From Ardenticatenaceae bacterium (GTDB lineage Bacteria; Chloroflexota; Anaerolineae; Promineifilales; Promineifilaceae), in contig JACKBS010000010.1 of assembly GCA_020634435.1 (NCBI GenBank), forward strand, positions 473,726 to 537,725: 64,000 bases of DNA. The letters run 5' to 3'. Below the pieces are notes generated by a model. It ran no database searches. It had not been told where the DNA came from and was given only the letters and a program-made list of their open reading frames with translations. A program made the translations under genes and the position numbers. Below, one piece after another: positions 44,069-52,473 of this stretch (positions are counted from its first letter, which is position 1; each line of letters starts with the position of its first letter).

Positions 44069-45148
44069 ATGGAATCAATTTTACGCGCCCACGCCGAACA
44101 GCAGTTTGCCGCCGAGCTGTACGAACTGGAACAGGCCGACCGTCGCCCCCGCCCCACCAACTGGCGACTCTCCCCCTGGGCGGTGGCCACCTACATTTTG
44201 GGCGGCACGCTGGACAACGGCTTTGAGATCGCGCCAAAATATATCGGCAACGGCCGTCTCATCGAAATCGCCATCGCCACCCTCACCACAGACCGCGCCC
44301 TGCTGCTCATGGGCATTCCCGGCACCGGCAAAACCTGGGTCTCTGAGCACCTGGCCGCGGCCATTTCTGGCGATTCGACCTTGCTAGTCCAGGGCACCGC
44401 GGGCACCAGTGAAGAAGCGATTCGCTACGGCTGGAACTATGCCAGCCTCATCGCCAAAGGCCCCACGGCCGAAGCGCTAGTACCTAGCCCAGTCATGGTC
44501 GCTATGCGCAAGGGGCAAATCACCCGCGTCGAAGAACTCACCCGCATCCCCGCCGACGTGCAGGACGCGCTCATCACCATCCTGTCCGAAAAGCTGCTGC
44601 CCATCCCCGAGCTGAACCAGGAAGTGCAGGCGATCAAAGGGTTCAACGTCATCGCCACTGCCAACGACCGCGACCGCGGCGTCAACGACCTCAGCAGCGC
44701 CCTCAAGCGCCGCTTTAACACAGTTGTGCTGCCTCTGCCCGCCACCGCCGACGAGGAAGTCACCATCGTGCAGCAGCGCGTCCACAGCCTGGGCCAGGCA
44801 CTGGAACTGCCTGCCGAACCGCCCGCCCTGGCCGAAATTCGCCGCGTCGTCACCATCTTCCGCGAGCTGCGCCAGGGCATGACCGAAAATGGCAAAGCCA
44901 AGCTCAAGTCGCCCAGCAGCACGCTCAGCACCGCCGAAGCGATTTCCGTCATCAACAGTGGTCTGGCGCTGGCTGGCCATTTTGGCGATGGCACCTTGCG
45001 TGCCGGAGACCTGGCCGCCAGCCTCACCGGGGCCATCGTCAAAGACCCCATCCACGACACCGTCATCTGGCGCGAATATCTGGAAACAATTGTGCGCGAA
45101 CGGGATGGTTGGGGCGATTTGTATCAGGCGTGTCGGGCGCTTATTTAA
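44069..45148 (+). CDS. MoxR-family AAA+ ATPase
   Basis: A 359-residue AAA+ protein: Walker A MGIPGTGKTWVSEHL (about residues 81-95), Walker B region ITRVEELTRIPADVQDALIT, sensor-1 NVIATANDRDRG and arginine-finger region LSSALKRRFN. It resembles the YehL subgroup of MoxR ATPases, which act with VWA partners as chaperone-like remodelling machines. AGGAGAA precedes the ATG. It sits in the operon 94 bp after DUF5691 and 30 bp before DUF5682. Confidence 0.92.
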   Translation: MESILRAHAEQQFAAELYELEQADRRPRPTNWRLSPWAVATYILGGTLDNGFEIAPKYIGNGRLIEIAIATLTTDRALLLMGIPGTGKTWVSEHLAAAISGDSTLLVQGTAGTSEEAIRYGWNYASLIAKGPTAEALVPSPVMVAMRKGQITRVEELTRIPADVQDALITILSEKLLPIPELNQEVQAIKGFNVIATANDRDRGVNDLSSALKRRFNTVVLPLPATADEEVTIVQQRVHSLGQALELPAEPPALAEIRRVVTIFRELRQGMTENGKAKLKSPSSTLSTAEAISVINSGLALAGHFGDGTLRAGDLAASLTGAIVKDPIHDTVIWREYLETIVRERDGWGDLYQACRALI

Positions 45149-45156
45149 CCTGGGGT

Positions 45157-45176
45157 CCTGGGGCTGAAGCCCCAGG
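45157..45176. repeat. Short palindrome between operon genes
   Basis: CCTGGGGC and GCCCCAGG around a TGAA loop, ending two bases before the DUF5682 start codon. It could mask or modulate translation of the following gene, which has no obvious ribosome binding site. Confidence 0.55.
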
Positions 45177-45178
45177 CT

Positions 45179-47449
45179 ATGAATATGATTCAACCACCTG
45201 ACTATCTCCACCTCTTCCCCATCCGCCACCACGGGCCAAGTTCGGCGCGGGCGCTGCTGGCTGCGCTGCGCGACTTGCAGCCGGATGCCATTTTGGTGGA
45301 AGGGCCAGCGGATGCCAATGAAATCATTCCCTGGCTGGGACATGAAGATATGGAGCCGCCGATTGCCCTGCTAGTGTACCGTCCCGACAAGCCAGAAGCG
45401 GCTGTCTCCTATCCGTTTGCCGAATTTTCGCCGGAATTTCAGGCATTGCGCTACGGCGTACAGCACAACATCGTCACCCGCTTTTTCGATTTGCCGCAGT
45501 CGGTCATGCTGGCCCAATCTGCCAAACCGCTGATGCCGGATACGGCCGTCTTCCAACAAATTGCCTCGGCAACGGGACATGAAGATTATGAACTGTGGTG
45601 GAACGCCGCCATCGAGCAGCGCCAAAACCAAACCGACCTATTCGCTGGCATTTTGGAACTCATGCACGCCATGCGCACCGCTGCCGAAGAAACGCCGCCA
45701 AGTGAGATGGATGAGAAAACGGCCGCTTCCCAAACCGTCGCCAACCAACGCGAAGCCCATATGCGCCGCGCCATCCGACAAGCCCGCGCCGAAGGCTGTG
45801 AACGCATTGCCGTCGTCTGCGGCGCATGGCACGCTCCCGCCCTGTGCGATTTGGATACCGAAGCAGACGACGACGCACTGCTAGAAAATCTGCCCAGCGT
45901 GGCCGTGGAAACCGCCTGGGTGCCGTGGACCTACGGCCGAATCTCGGCCACCACTGGCTACGGCGCGGGCATTCGCGCCCCTGGCTGGTACCACCATTTG
46001 TGGCAGATGGGCCAGCAGCAGGCCACGCCGACGCAAATGAGCATCAACTGGCTCAGCCACGTCGCCCAGCTGCTGCGCGACCAGGATTTGGATGCCTCCT
46101 CGGCCCACATCATCGAGGCGGTGCGGCTGGCAGAATCGCTGGCGGCGCTGCGCGGCTTGCCCGCCCCCGGCCTGCCAGAGCTGAACGAAGCGACCCAAAC
46201 CGTGCTCTGTTTTGGCGATGCCGCACCGATGCAGCTCATCCAAAAGCGGCTCATCGTCGGTGAGCGGATGGGCACGGTGCCGCCCGACTCGCCCATGATT
46301 CCCCTCCAGCGCGACCTGCACCAGCAGCAGCGCCGCCTGCGCCTGCGTCCCGAACCGGAACCAGCCACGCTCAATCTGGATTTGCGCACCGACAGCCACC
46401 GCGAGCGCAGCCAACTGCTGCACCGGCTGAACTTGCTCAACGTGCCCTGGGGCAAAATCACCCCGATTCGCGGCCAGTCGGGTACCTATCAGGAGGTGTG
46501 GCAGCTCGCCTGGAAGCCAGAATTTGTGGTGCGGGTGATTGAGGCCGGCGTTTGGGGCAATACGGTGGAAACGGCCGTTACCAATTTCGCCAAAGACAAA
46601 GCAGAACAGGCCCAAGATTTGCCCACGCTCACCAATTTGCTAGACCAAGCACTGCTGGCCGATTTGCCGGAACTGGTGCTGAGCCTGCTGGAGCGCATCG
46701 AGGCGCAAGCGGCCGTCACCAGCGACGTGCCGCACATGATGGGCGCGCTGCTGCCGCTGGCCCGCGTGCTGCGCTACGGCGACGTGCGCCAGACCAATCC
46801 CGAACTGGTGCGCCACGTCGTCGATACGCTGGTAACGCGCATCTGCATCGGCCTGCCCAGCACCTGCGCCAGCCTGGACAATGACGCCGCCGCTGAGATG
46901 CTGGACAAGATTACGGCCGTTCACACTACCATCGCCACCCAGCAAAACGAAGATCATCTAGCCGCCTGGGAAGCAACGCTGCGCCAGCTGGCCGACCAGC
47001 CAGCTATCCACGGTTTGTTGGCGGGGAAATCGACAAGGTTGTTGTTGGATACGGCCGTTTTCCAACCTACAGAAGCAGCGATGCGGTTAGAACGGGTGCT
47101 GTCCGGCTCAACCAGCAATGCTAACCAGCTGGCCCAAATGGCGTTCTGGATTGAGGGCTTTCTCAAGGGCAGCGGCCTGCTAGTGCTGCACGACCCAACC
47201 CTCTGGCAGCTGCTCGACGGCTGGGTGATGCAGCTCGATTCGGAGCGCTTCCAAACCATTCTGCCCCTGCTGCGCCGCACCTTCAGCACCTTCTCCGACG
47301 CCGCCCGCCAGCAGCTCATGGAGCGGGTCCGCTTTGGCGGCGCGTCGGCCAATCAACCCAGCCACGCGCCCACGTTTGATGAAGTGCAGGCGGATAAAGT
47401 GCTGCCGCTGGTGGCGCAATTGTTGGGAATTACGGAGATTGGAGATTAG
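45179..47449 (+). CDS. DUF5682-family protein
   Basis: A 756-residue soluble protein with the DUF5682 opening YLHLFPIRHHGPSSARALLA, then PDAILVEGPADANEIIPWLG and IAVVCGAWHAPAL, which together resemble a TraB/ChaN-like (erythromycin-esterase-like) alpha/beta fold; the conserved His and Glu residues could be catalytic. The C-terminal half is helical. It is part of the MoxR-VWA operon. The ATG at 45179 and another two codons later (45185) are both possible starts. The exact function is unknown. Confidence 0.82.
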   Translation: MNMIQPPDYLHLFPIRHHGPSSARALLAALRDLQPDAILVEGPADANEIIPWLGHEDMEPPIALLVYRPDKPEAAVSYPFAEFSPEFQALRYGVQHNIVTRFFDLPQSVMLAQSAKPLMPDTAVFQQIASATGHEDYELWWNAAIEQRQNQTDLFAGILELMHAMRTAAEETPPSEMDEKTAASQTVANQREAHMRRAIRQARAEGCERIAVVCGAWHAPALCDLDTEADDDALLENLPSVAVETAWVPWTYGRISATTGYGAGIRAPGWYHHLWQMGQQQATPTQMSINWLSHVAQLLRDQDLDASSAHIIEAVRLAESLAALRGLPAPGLPELNEATQTVLCFGDAAPMQLIQKRLIVGERMGTVPPDSPMIPLQRDLHQQQRRLRLRPEPEPATLNLDLRTDSHRERSQLLHRLNLLNVPWGKITPIRGQSGTYQEVWQLAWKPEFVVRVIEAGVWGNTVETAVTNFAKDKAEQAQDLPTLTNLLDQALLADLPELVLSLLERIEAQAAVTSDVPHMMGALLPLARVLRYGDVRQTNPELVRHVVDTLVTRICIGLPSTCASLDNDAAAEMLDKITAVHTTIATQQNEDHLAAWEATLRQLADQPAIHGLLAGKSTRLLLDTAVFQPTEAAMRLERVLSGSTSNANQLAQMAFWIEGFLKGSGLLVLHDPTLWQLLDGWVMQLDSERFQTILPLLRRTFSTFSDAARQQLMERVRFGGASANQPSHAPTFDEVQADKVLPLVAQLLGITEIGD

Positions 47450-47503
47450 AGATTGGAGATTGGGAGATGCCACAAAATCTCCAATCTCCAGTCTCCAATC
47501 TCC
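47434..47503. repeat. GGAGATT/AATCTCC repeat hairpin
   Basis: Four tandem GGAGATT-like units face four ATCTCC-type units, making a stem of about 27 bp around the stop codon of the DUF5682 gene and the spacer before the VWA gene. Confidence 0.75.
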
Positions 47504-47513
47504 CCACAAAAAT

Positions 47514-48758
47514 ATGCACGAAACAAAACCCACCTACCAACCATTTTTCTCCGCCGCTGACGGTTTGGATGAAAACGGCCGTCGCTGGCGGCTTATCCTC
47601 GGCCAAACCGAACAAGAGGAGGAGGGGCAGCAAGCCCAAGCTGGCGAAGGCGACGGTCAGGGTGATGAGCAGCAAGCGCAAGGCGGCTTGTCTGAAAAAG
47701 ATCAGGCCATGGATGAAGCGCTTGAAGCGCTGTACGGCGATAGCACTGGCGGCGACCTGAGCGATTCCAACCCAGACATCGCCCGCTGGCTGGGCGACAT
47801 CCGCACCTACTTCCCAGCCGAGGTGGTCCAGGTGATGCAGCAAGACGCCCTCAACAAGCTCAATTTGCGCCGCCTGCTCAGCCAACCGGAATTTTTAGAA
47901 GCAATTGAGCCAGATGTGCAGCTGGTCGCCAATCTGATTTCTTTGCGACGGATAATGCCCAGCAAAACGAAGGAGACAGCAAAAGAAGTGGTGCGCAAGG
48001 TGGTGGAACAATTGCTAGAGCAATTGCGCTATCCTCTGGAACAGGCAATTTCTGGCAGTTTAAACCGGGCCACCCGCGCCCGTCGTCCACGCCACAAGGA
48101 GATCAACTGGGGCCGCACGGTGCAGGCCAACTTGAAGCATTATCAGGTTGAGCAAAAGACGGTGGTGCCGGAGACGCTGGTGGGATACGGCCGTAAACGC
48201 TCTGCCCTACGTGATGTGATTATTGCCCTGGACAGCAGTGGCTCGATGGCCACGTCAGTGGTGTACGGCTCCATTTTCGCCTCTGTCATGGCTTCGATTC
48301 CCGCACTGGCCACTAAGCTGGTGCTGTTTGACACTAAAGTGGTCGATTTGAGTGACCAGCTTGACGATCCGGTGGAGCTGCTGTTTGGTCTGAAGCTGGG
48401 CGGCGGCACCAACATCGATCGGGCGCTGGGCTACTGCCAGCAGTTGGTCACCCGCCCGCGCGAGACGGTTCTGGTGCTGCTCACGGATTTGTTTGAAGGG
48501 GGCGACAAGGAAAATATGGTCCGCCGCGTGGCTACGCTGGTGAATGACGGGGTGGAAATCGTGACCCTGCTGGCGCTGAACGACCAGGGTGCGCCCCGCT
48601 TCGACCGGCAGATGGCGCAAGAGTTAGTAAATTTGGGCGTACCAGCCTTTGCCTGCACCCCGCAGCTTTTTCCCGATTTGATGGGTGCGGTGTTAAACGG
48701 CCGTGATCTGCGCCAATGGGCCGCCATGCACAACATCGTCACGGCTCCAGACAATTAA
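47514..48758 (+). CDS. VWA-domain protein, MoxR partner
   Basis: A 414-residue protein. Residues about 30-65 form a Glu/Gln-rich acidic stretch; a helical region follows; the C-terminal von Willebrand A domain (about 235-410) has the MIDAS motif DSSGSM, a Thr in GGGTNIDRAL and Asp in LLTDLFEGG. VWA-MIDAS domains bind substrates for MoxR ATPases. The ATG at 47514 is chosen because homology begins here; the upstream frame translates the repeat. Last gene of the five-gene operon. Cytoplasmic. Confidence 0.9.
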   Translation: MHETKPTYQPFFSAADGLDENGRRWRLILGQTEQEEEGQQAQAGEGDGQGDEQQAQGGLSEKDQAMDEALEALYGDSTGGDLSDSNPDIARWLGDIRTYFPAEVVQVMQQDALNKLNLRRLLSQPEFLEAIEPDVQLVANLISLRRIMPSKTKETAKEVVRKVVEQLLEQLRYPLEQAISGSLNRATRARRPRHKEINWGRTVQANLKHYQVEQKTVVPETLVGYGRKRSALRDVIIALDSSGSMATSVVYGSIFASVMASIPALATKLVLFDTKVVDLSDQLDDPVELLFGLKLGGGTNIDRALGYCQQLVTRPRETVLVLLTDLFEGGDKENMVRRVATLVNDGVEIVTLLALNDQGAPRFDRQMAQELVNLGVPAFACTPQLFPDLMGAVLNGRDLRQWAAMHNIVTAPDN

Positions 48759-48801
48759 ACGAGACGCAACAGTTTCTTAGGCCCCACTTACAGCCACATA
48801 A

Positions 48802-49428
48802 CTATTCTGGCGAGGCAATCAGGCCACGATACAGATGCGACGCAAATTCCTCTACGAGGGCTTCTGGGGTCCGCTCCCCCATTACCCATGGCGGCATTTT
48901 TCTGCCTGCCAAGATGGTAGATACGCCATGCATGAGAGACCAGACCAACGTTGCTAAAATCTTTGAGTCAGCTGTTTTCACCAAACCGGCGGCTTGTCCC
49001 GCTTCTACAAAATCCCTCAAAAGCTGGAGCGTGCTGGCAGAGAGGTTGTAATAGTTTGGGTATTTTTCTGGATCATACGGATAAAACATAACGTTTAGAT
49101 GACTTGGGTGCTCCAGAGCAAACCGCACATAGGCCCAAGAGCATTTCTTGAGCTGCAAATCCCAATCACCCTCGCCTTGTTCAATTGCTTCGCTAACAAC
49201 CTGAGACAAAATAGCAAAGCCCTGTTCAGCAATGGCTACAAGCAGCGCTTCTTTATCAGCAAAATGCATGTATGGGGCATTGTGGCTCACCCCGGCTGCC
49301 CTGGCGAGCTTCCGCATGCTAAAGTTTTGTTCGCCTTCTTCTGCCAGCATTTTCACGCCAGCCTCGATCAAAGCATTGCGTAAATCACCATGATGATAAG
49401 CTTTATTAATGGAATCAGATATTGACAT
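48802..49428 (-). CDS. TetR-family repressor
   Basis: A 208-residue TetR regulator: DNA-binding helices HHGDLRNALIEAGVKMLAEE, then MRKLARAAGVSHNAPYMHFA, followed by a TetR_C ligand-binding domain (WAYVRFALEHPSHLNVMF). GGAG lies 9 bases before the ATG. It is divergent from a small membrane-protein gene, and a perfect 25-bp palindrome in the shared spacer (49449-49473) is its probable operator, so it should repress itself and its neighbour. Confidence 0.92.
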   Translation of the reverse strand: MSISDSINKAYHHGDLRNALIEAGVKMLAEEGEQNFSMRKLARAAGVSHNAPYMHFADKEALLVAIAEQGFAILSQVVSEAIEQGEGDWDLQLKKCSWAYVRFALEHPSHLNVMFYPYDPEKYPNYYNLSASTLQLLRDFVEAGQAAGLVKTADSKILATLVWSLMHGVSTILAGRKMPPWVMGERTPEALVEEFASHLYRGLIASPE

Positions 49429-49448
49429 TGTCCATATCTCCGCTTAGA

Positions 49449-49473
49449 ATAATATTGTCACTGACAATATTAT
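49449..49473. promoter_or_regulatory. TetR operator palindrome
   Basis: The arm ATAATATTGTCA and its exact complement TGACAATATTAT surround a single C. A further half-site TTGTCAATATTA follows at 49480-49491. The position between the divergent TetR and small membrane-protein genes fits an autoregulatory operator. Confidence 0.85.
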
Positions 49474-49533
49474 GGTTATTGTCAATATTACTAAGGGTAA
49501 TAAAAATCATTCAAAATGCAAGGAGATAACCAC

Positions 49534-49761
49534 ATGTCGAGTAAGCAAATTCGTAACGCTGTTCGCATTGCGCACATTATTGAAGGAGCCATGATTGCAG
49601 CTTTCATTTACGCCACCCCACTTCGCAGCAATGATATCTACACCGCCTTAATCCAATTTTTGATTTTGCCATTGCTAATTATTAGTGGTCTTGTGATGTG
49701 GCAGCTGCCGCGTCTTAACAAATGGCGCAATACCCGTAATCGTCCCGTCAACGCCAGATAA
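49534..49761 (+). CDS. Small two-helix membrane protein under TetR control
   Basis: A 75-residue protein with two hydrophobic segments (about residues 15-32 and 36-56: IIEGAMIAAFIYAT and IQFLILPLLIISGLVMW) and a basic tail (NKWRNTRNRPVNAR). AAGGAGAT sits 8 bases before the ATG at 49534, which is preferred to an ATG six codons upstream that overlaps it. I do not recognise the family. Control by the divergent TetR suggests a role in response to a membrane-active compound, which is inference. Confidence 0.75.
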   Translation: MSSKQIRNAVRIAHIIEGAMIAAFIYATPLRSNDIYTALIQFLILPLLIISGLVMWQLPRLNKWRNTRNRPVNAR

Positions 49762-49807
49762 GTGACCCGAGCAAGAGAAGAAAAGTGCCTAAACAGAAAA
49801 TGCTTTA

Positions 49808-50830
49808 CTAACTTTCTGGAGTTAACACGCTCGACTGGCTATACTTTTCAGCCAGCCAGTCTGAGGTGAGGAGCGGCAGGGCGAAGACGAGGATGATGGC
49901 CCAACGGATGAGGAGATCGGCCAGGGGAAGTACGGCCGTTAACAACAAAGTCAGATTCCAAATATTATTGGCCATGTACGCAGGCTCTCGTTGATTATTC
50001 GAACCACTTTGCCTCGTGCTTAACCATAGCGACACATAACATTGCGTAACGAAAATGATGAAAAGCAGGCGCTGCCAGAAGCCAATGTTTTCATCAGCTG
50101 ATAAGGGAAATTTATCGACAACGGGCAGAAGCGGGGCCAACAGACCTAGGGTGAACTGCCAGAAAAAAGCATAAATGCGTAGGTGATTGGGGATCGTAAA
50201 CTGGTCTGGCGGAAACGGCCGTGCCCCCAACCAAATCGCCGTCGTACGGGCGCCAAAGGCAAAATCGTTGGCCAAATCACGCAAACTGCCATTAATGCCG
50301 TTCACCAGCAAAATGTACACAATGATGAATCCCGCCGCCACCCAGGTTTGCGGCGTGGGCTGGTCCACCGCAAACGCGCCGAAGAGCAAAAATGCCGCCC
50401 AGCTAGAACCCTGCACCAAATCAGTCAACGGCGGCAGCGGACTGCGCTTACCGACCAAGTTGTACAGCGTCATCCCGCCCACGGCCCAGGCCAGACACAG
50501 CAGCGCCCAACCATTACCACCAAGTATCCACCACAAAATCAGCAGAATGGGCAGCTGCAAAATCACCCAAATCCGCACTTGCTGCTCCTTCGCCAGGCCA
50601 TTCACCAGTGGATAGTTCTGGCGCGAAGGCTGGGTTTTATCGAGAGGTAAATCAATGAGATCGTTGAGGAGGTAAGCAAAAAGGTGGTAAGAAACGGCCG
50701 TTGCCAGCAATCCCGCCACCTGCCAGCCATTCAAGGAACCAGCCGACGTCCCTGCACCCATGAGGGGAAGTACTGCCGTATAGCCAAATATCGCCACATG
50801 CCCAAACCGGAACCAATCGCGCAGTTTCAT
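49808..50830 (-). CDS. UbiA-family prenyltransferase-like membrane protein
   Basis: A 340-residue integral membrane protein with about eight to nine helices and the two Asp-rich signatures of UbiA enzymes, LLNDLIDLPLDKTQPSRQN (the first allylic-diphosphate motif, NDxxDxxxD) and INGSLRDLANDFAFGARTTA. UbiA proteins attach isoprenoid chains to quinone, chlorophyll, heme or lipid acceptors; the acceptor is not evident and no quinone genes are adjacent. The ATG at 50830 is chosen because an extended -10 (TGCTATAAT) ends 7 bases before it, so the mRNA is probably leaderless; the longer frame would run through this promoter. Confidence 0.85.
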   Translation of the reverse strand: MKLRDWFRFGHVAIFGYTAVLPLMGAGTSAGSLNGWQVAGLLATAVSYHLFAYLLNDLIDLPLDKTQPSRQNYPLVNGLAKEQQVRIWVILQLPILLILWWILGGNGWALLCLAWAVGGMTLYNLVGKRSPLPPLTDLVQGSSWAAFLLFGAFAVDQPTPQTWVAAGFIIVYILLVNGINGSLRDLANDFAFGARTTAIWLGARPFPPDQFTIPNHLRIYAFFWQFTLGLLAPLLPVVDKFPLSADENIGFWQRLLFIIFVTQCYVSLWLSTRQSGSNNQREPAYMANNIWNLTLLLTAVLPLADLLIRWAIILVFALPLLTSDWLAEKYSQSSVLTPES

Positions 50831-50837
50831 ACGCCAG

Positions 50838-50846
50838 ATTATAGCA
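50838..50846 (-). promoter_or_regulatory. Extended -10 promoter giving a near-leaderless transcript
   Basis: TGCTATAAT on the minus strand (TATAAT at 50838-50843), 7 bases before the ATG at 50830. No convincing -35 is present, which is common for TGn-extended promoters. Confidence 0.6.
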
Positions 50847-50884
50847 ACAAAAAAGTCCGCACCAGTTCCCCAATGCGGACTTTT
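50847..50884 (-). terminator. Rho-independent terminator of the site-2 protease gene
   Basis: AAAAGTCCGCA (50851-50861) and TGCGGACTTTT (50874-50884) form an 11-bp stem, followed on the minus strand by a T run. It is immediately upstream of the UbiA promoter, separating the two genes. Confidence 0.85.
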
Positions 50885-50978
50885 CACTTATCACTTTTTA
50901 CTTGAGCGAGGCAGGTGCAAGTTTAGCAAGTTTGTATGGCAATCACTTCTTTCACCTGCCGCGCCTCTCCGAGTTCTT

Positions 50979-52091
50979 TCAGGCCGATTGCACCCTTGGA
51001 AACAGCTCGGGCCGCATCGCGGCCATGCGCAGCATGTGCCGGATATGACGACCAGAGATGATGCCCACGATACGGCCATATTCCACCACCGGCAACGCGC
51101 TCACCTGCTCATTGTTCATGCGCTGTTGCACGTCATACAAATCGGTAGTTAGCGAGACGGGCTGTACATTTCGGGCCATCACAGAAGCCACGGTTTGATC
51201 GGGGCCACCGTGCTGCAAAGCCGACATCAACCGCTCGTTGCCCAAAAAGCCCACATAATTGCCAAATTGAGCTACGGGAAAGTCCGTCAGACCACGCGCA
51301 GTCCAGTTGACCACATCACGCAAAGTTTGCGCCGGGTCCAATACTGGCACCTGATTACTAAACGCCTGCTGCACCGTGTAGCCGCGCAGCCGCTGGCGAA
51401 ACTGCACCATCTTCGCCTCCTGAGTTGCCCCGGAGTAAATAAAGATGGCAATCAGCACACTGAAGAATTGGCCATTAAACAAGCCGTAGATGCCAAAAAG
51501 CACAGCCAAACCACGACCAATGCTGGCCGCGATATTCGTGGCGCGGGCGTAATCGAGCTTCATCGCCAGCGCCGCTCGCAGCACACGTCCCCCGTCCATG
51601 GGGAATGCCGGAATCATGTTAAAGACCGCCAGGATCACGTTGTAGAAAAAGATATACGAGAATAGCGAAGCAAACGTTAGCGAGATGCCGCTAGTTAATG
51701 GATTTGTGAGGGGGATGCTGAAAAGAACGGCCGTACCCCCCATCAAAATCGCCAGAGCAACATTTACGGCCGGGCCAGCCAAAGCAATGACAAATTCCTG
51801 CTTCGGTTTATCGGGCATGTGGCGCAGTTGCGCTACGCCACCGATTGGCAGCAAGGTAATACGTTCAACCGGTACGCCATAATTTAAAGCGGCAAAGCTG
51901 TGCCCCAATTCATGCAGCGTTACCAGTACAAAAAGCAGTGAGATGGAGATTATGCCAAACAAAGCGCCTGCCAAACCGCCACCGCCCATCACACCAAACT
52001 GAAACGCCGCCCAAATCAAAATTAGCGGGAATGTCAGGTGAACGCGAATATCAATGCCGCGGACAGAAAACAGTTTCAACGAGCTGTTCAT
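50979..52091 (-). CDS. M50 site-2-type membrane protease with CBS domains
   Basis: A 370-residue intramembrane zinc protease. HELGH (residues 60-64, His60, Glu61, His64) lies in a helix, and NMIPAFPMDGGRVLRA supplies the third zinc ligand Asp, the NxxPxxPxDGG form of S2P/SpoIVFB-like enzymes. Four to six helices precede two C-terminal CBS domains (about 245-365), which in this subfamily bind adenine nucleotides and may gate activity. Substrates are usually membrane-bound anti-sigma factors or regulators; none is linked. AAGGAAG precedes the ATG. Confidence 0.92.
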   Translation of the reverse strand: MNSSLKLFSVRGIDIRVHLTFPLILIWAAFQFGVMGGGGLAGALFGIISISLLFVLVTLHELGHSFAALNYGVPVERITLLPIGGVAQLRHMPDKPKQEFVIALAGPAVNVALAILMGGTAVLFSIPLTNPLTSGISLTFASLFSYIFFYNVILAVFNMIPAFPMDGGRVLRAALAMKLDYARATNIAASIGRGLAVLFGIYGLFNGQFFSVLIAIFIYSGATQEAKMVQFRQRLRGYTVQQAFSNQVPVLDPAQTLRDVVNWTARGLTDFPVAQFGNYVGFLGNERLMSALQHGGPDQTVASVMARNVQPVSLTTDLYDVQQRMNNEQVSALPVVEYGRIVGIISGRHIRHMLRMAAMRPELFPRVQSA

Positions 52092-52242
52092 GTTTTACTT
52101 CCTTTTAAAATTGGAGAACCGCTGCTCTAGTTCTCAATACGCAGAGGATCTTCTCTGAAAATTGGTTTTTTAAGACAGTCTCTAGCCTAAAGGAAAACTG
52201 TATAAAAATTGTTAGCAAGGGATTAGGGCAATATGAAAACAA

Positions 52243-52274
52243 AAAACCTCCATGCCGTACAGCATGGAGGTTTT
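52243..52274. terminator. Terminator beside the attachment site
   Basis: AAAACCTCCATGC and GCATGGAGGTTTT form a 13-bp stem with loop CGTACA and T/A runs on both sides. It lies just beyond the 3' end of the tRNA fragment, where the original tRNA-Arg terminator would be. Confidence 0.85.
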
Positions 52275-52283
52275 ATTTTGTAG

Positions 52284-52325
52284 TACGCCCTGAGAGACTC
52301 GAACTCCCGACCTTCTGGTTCGTAG
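52284..52325 (-). other. tRNA-Arg 3' half, integration attachment site
   Basis: Read on the minus strand, this begins in an anticodon loop CTACGAA (anticodon ACG), continues with CCAGA, the variable loop, a T-arm GGGAGTTCGAGTCTCTC and acceptor strand AGGGCGT plus discriminator A. The 5' half (which should start ACGCCCT and pair with this) is absent. It is the duplicated end left when an element integrates into a tRNA gene; the intact tRNA-Arg should sit at the far end of the element, beyond the window. Confidence 0.75.
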
Positions 52326-52473
52326 AATGACGTCCACTAAGGCATTAGAGTCAAAATATGCTCAATTTAAAGGAGATTAAGGGGATTTAAACCACATTTT
52401 CGGGTAATTTAAACTAGAATTTTCCATTATTTCCATTGTTTTTCATCCTGGTTGCTACGGTTGTTGCTACGGT

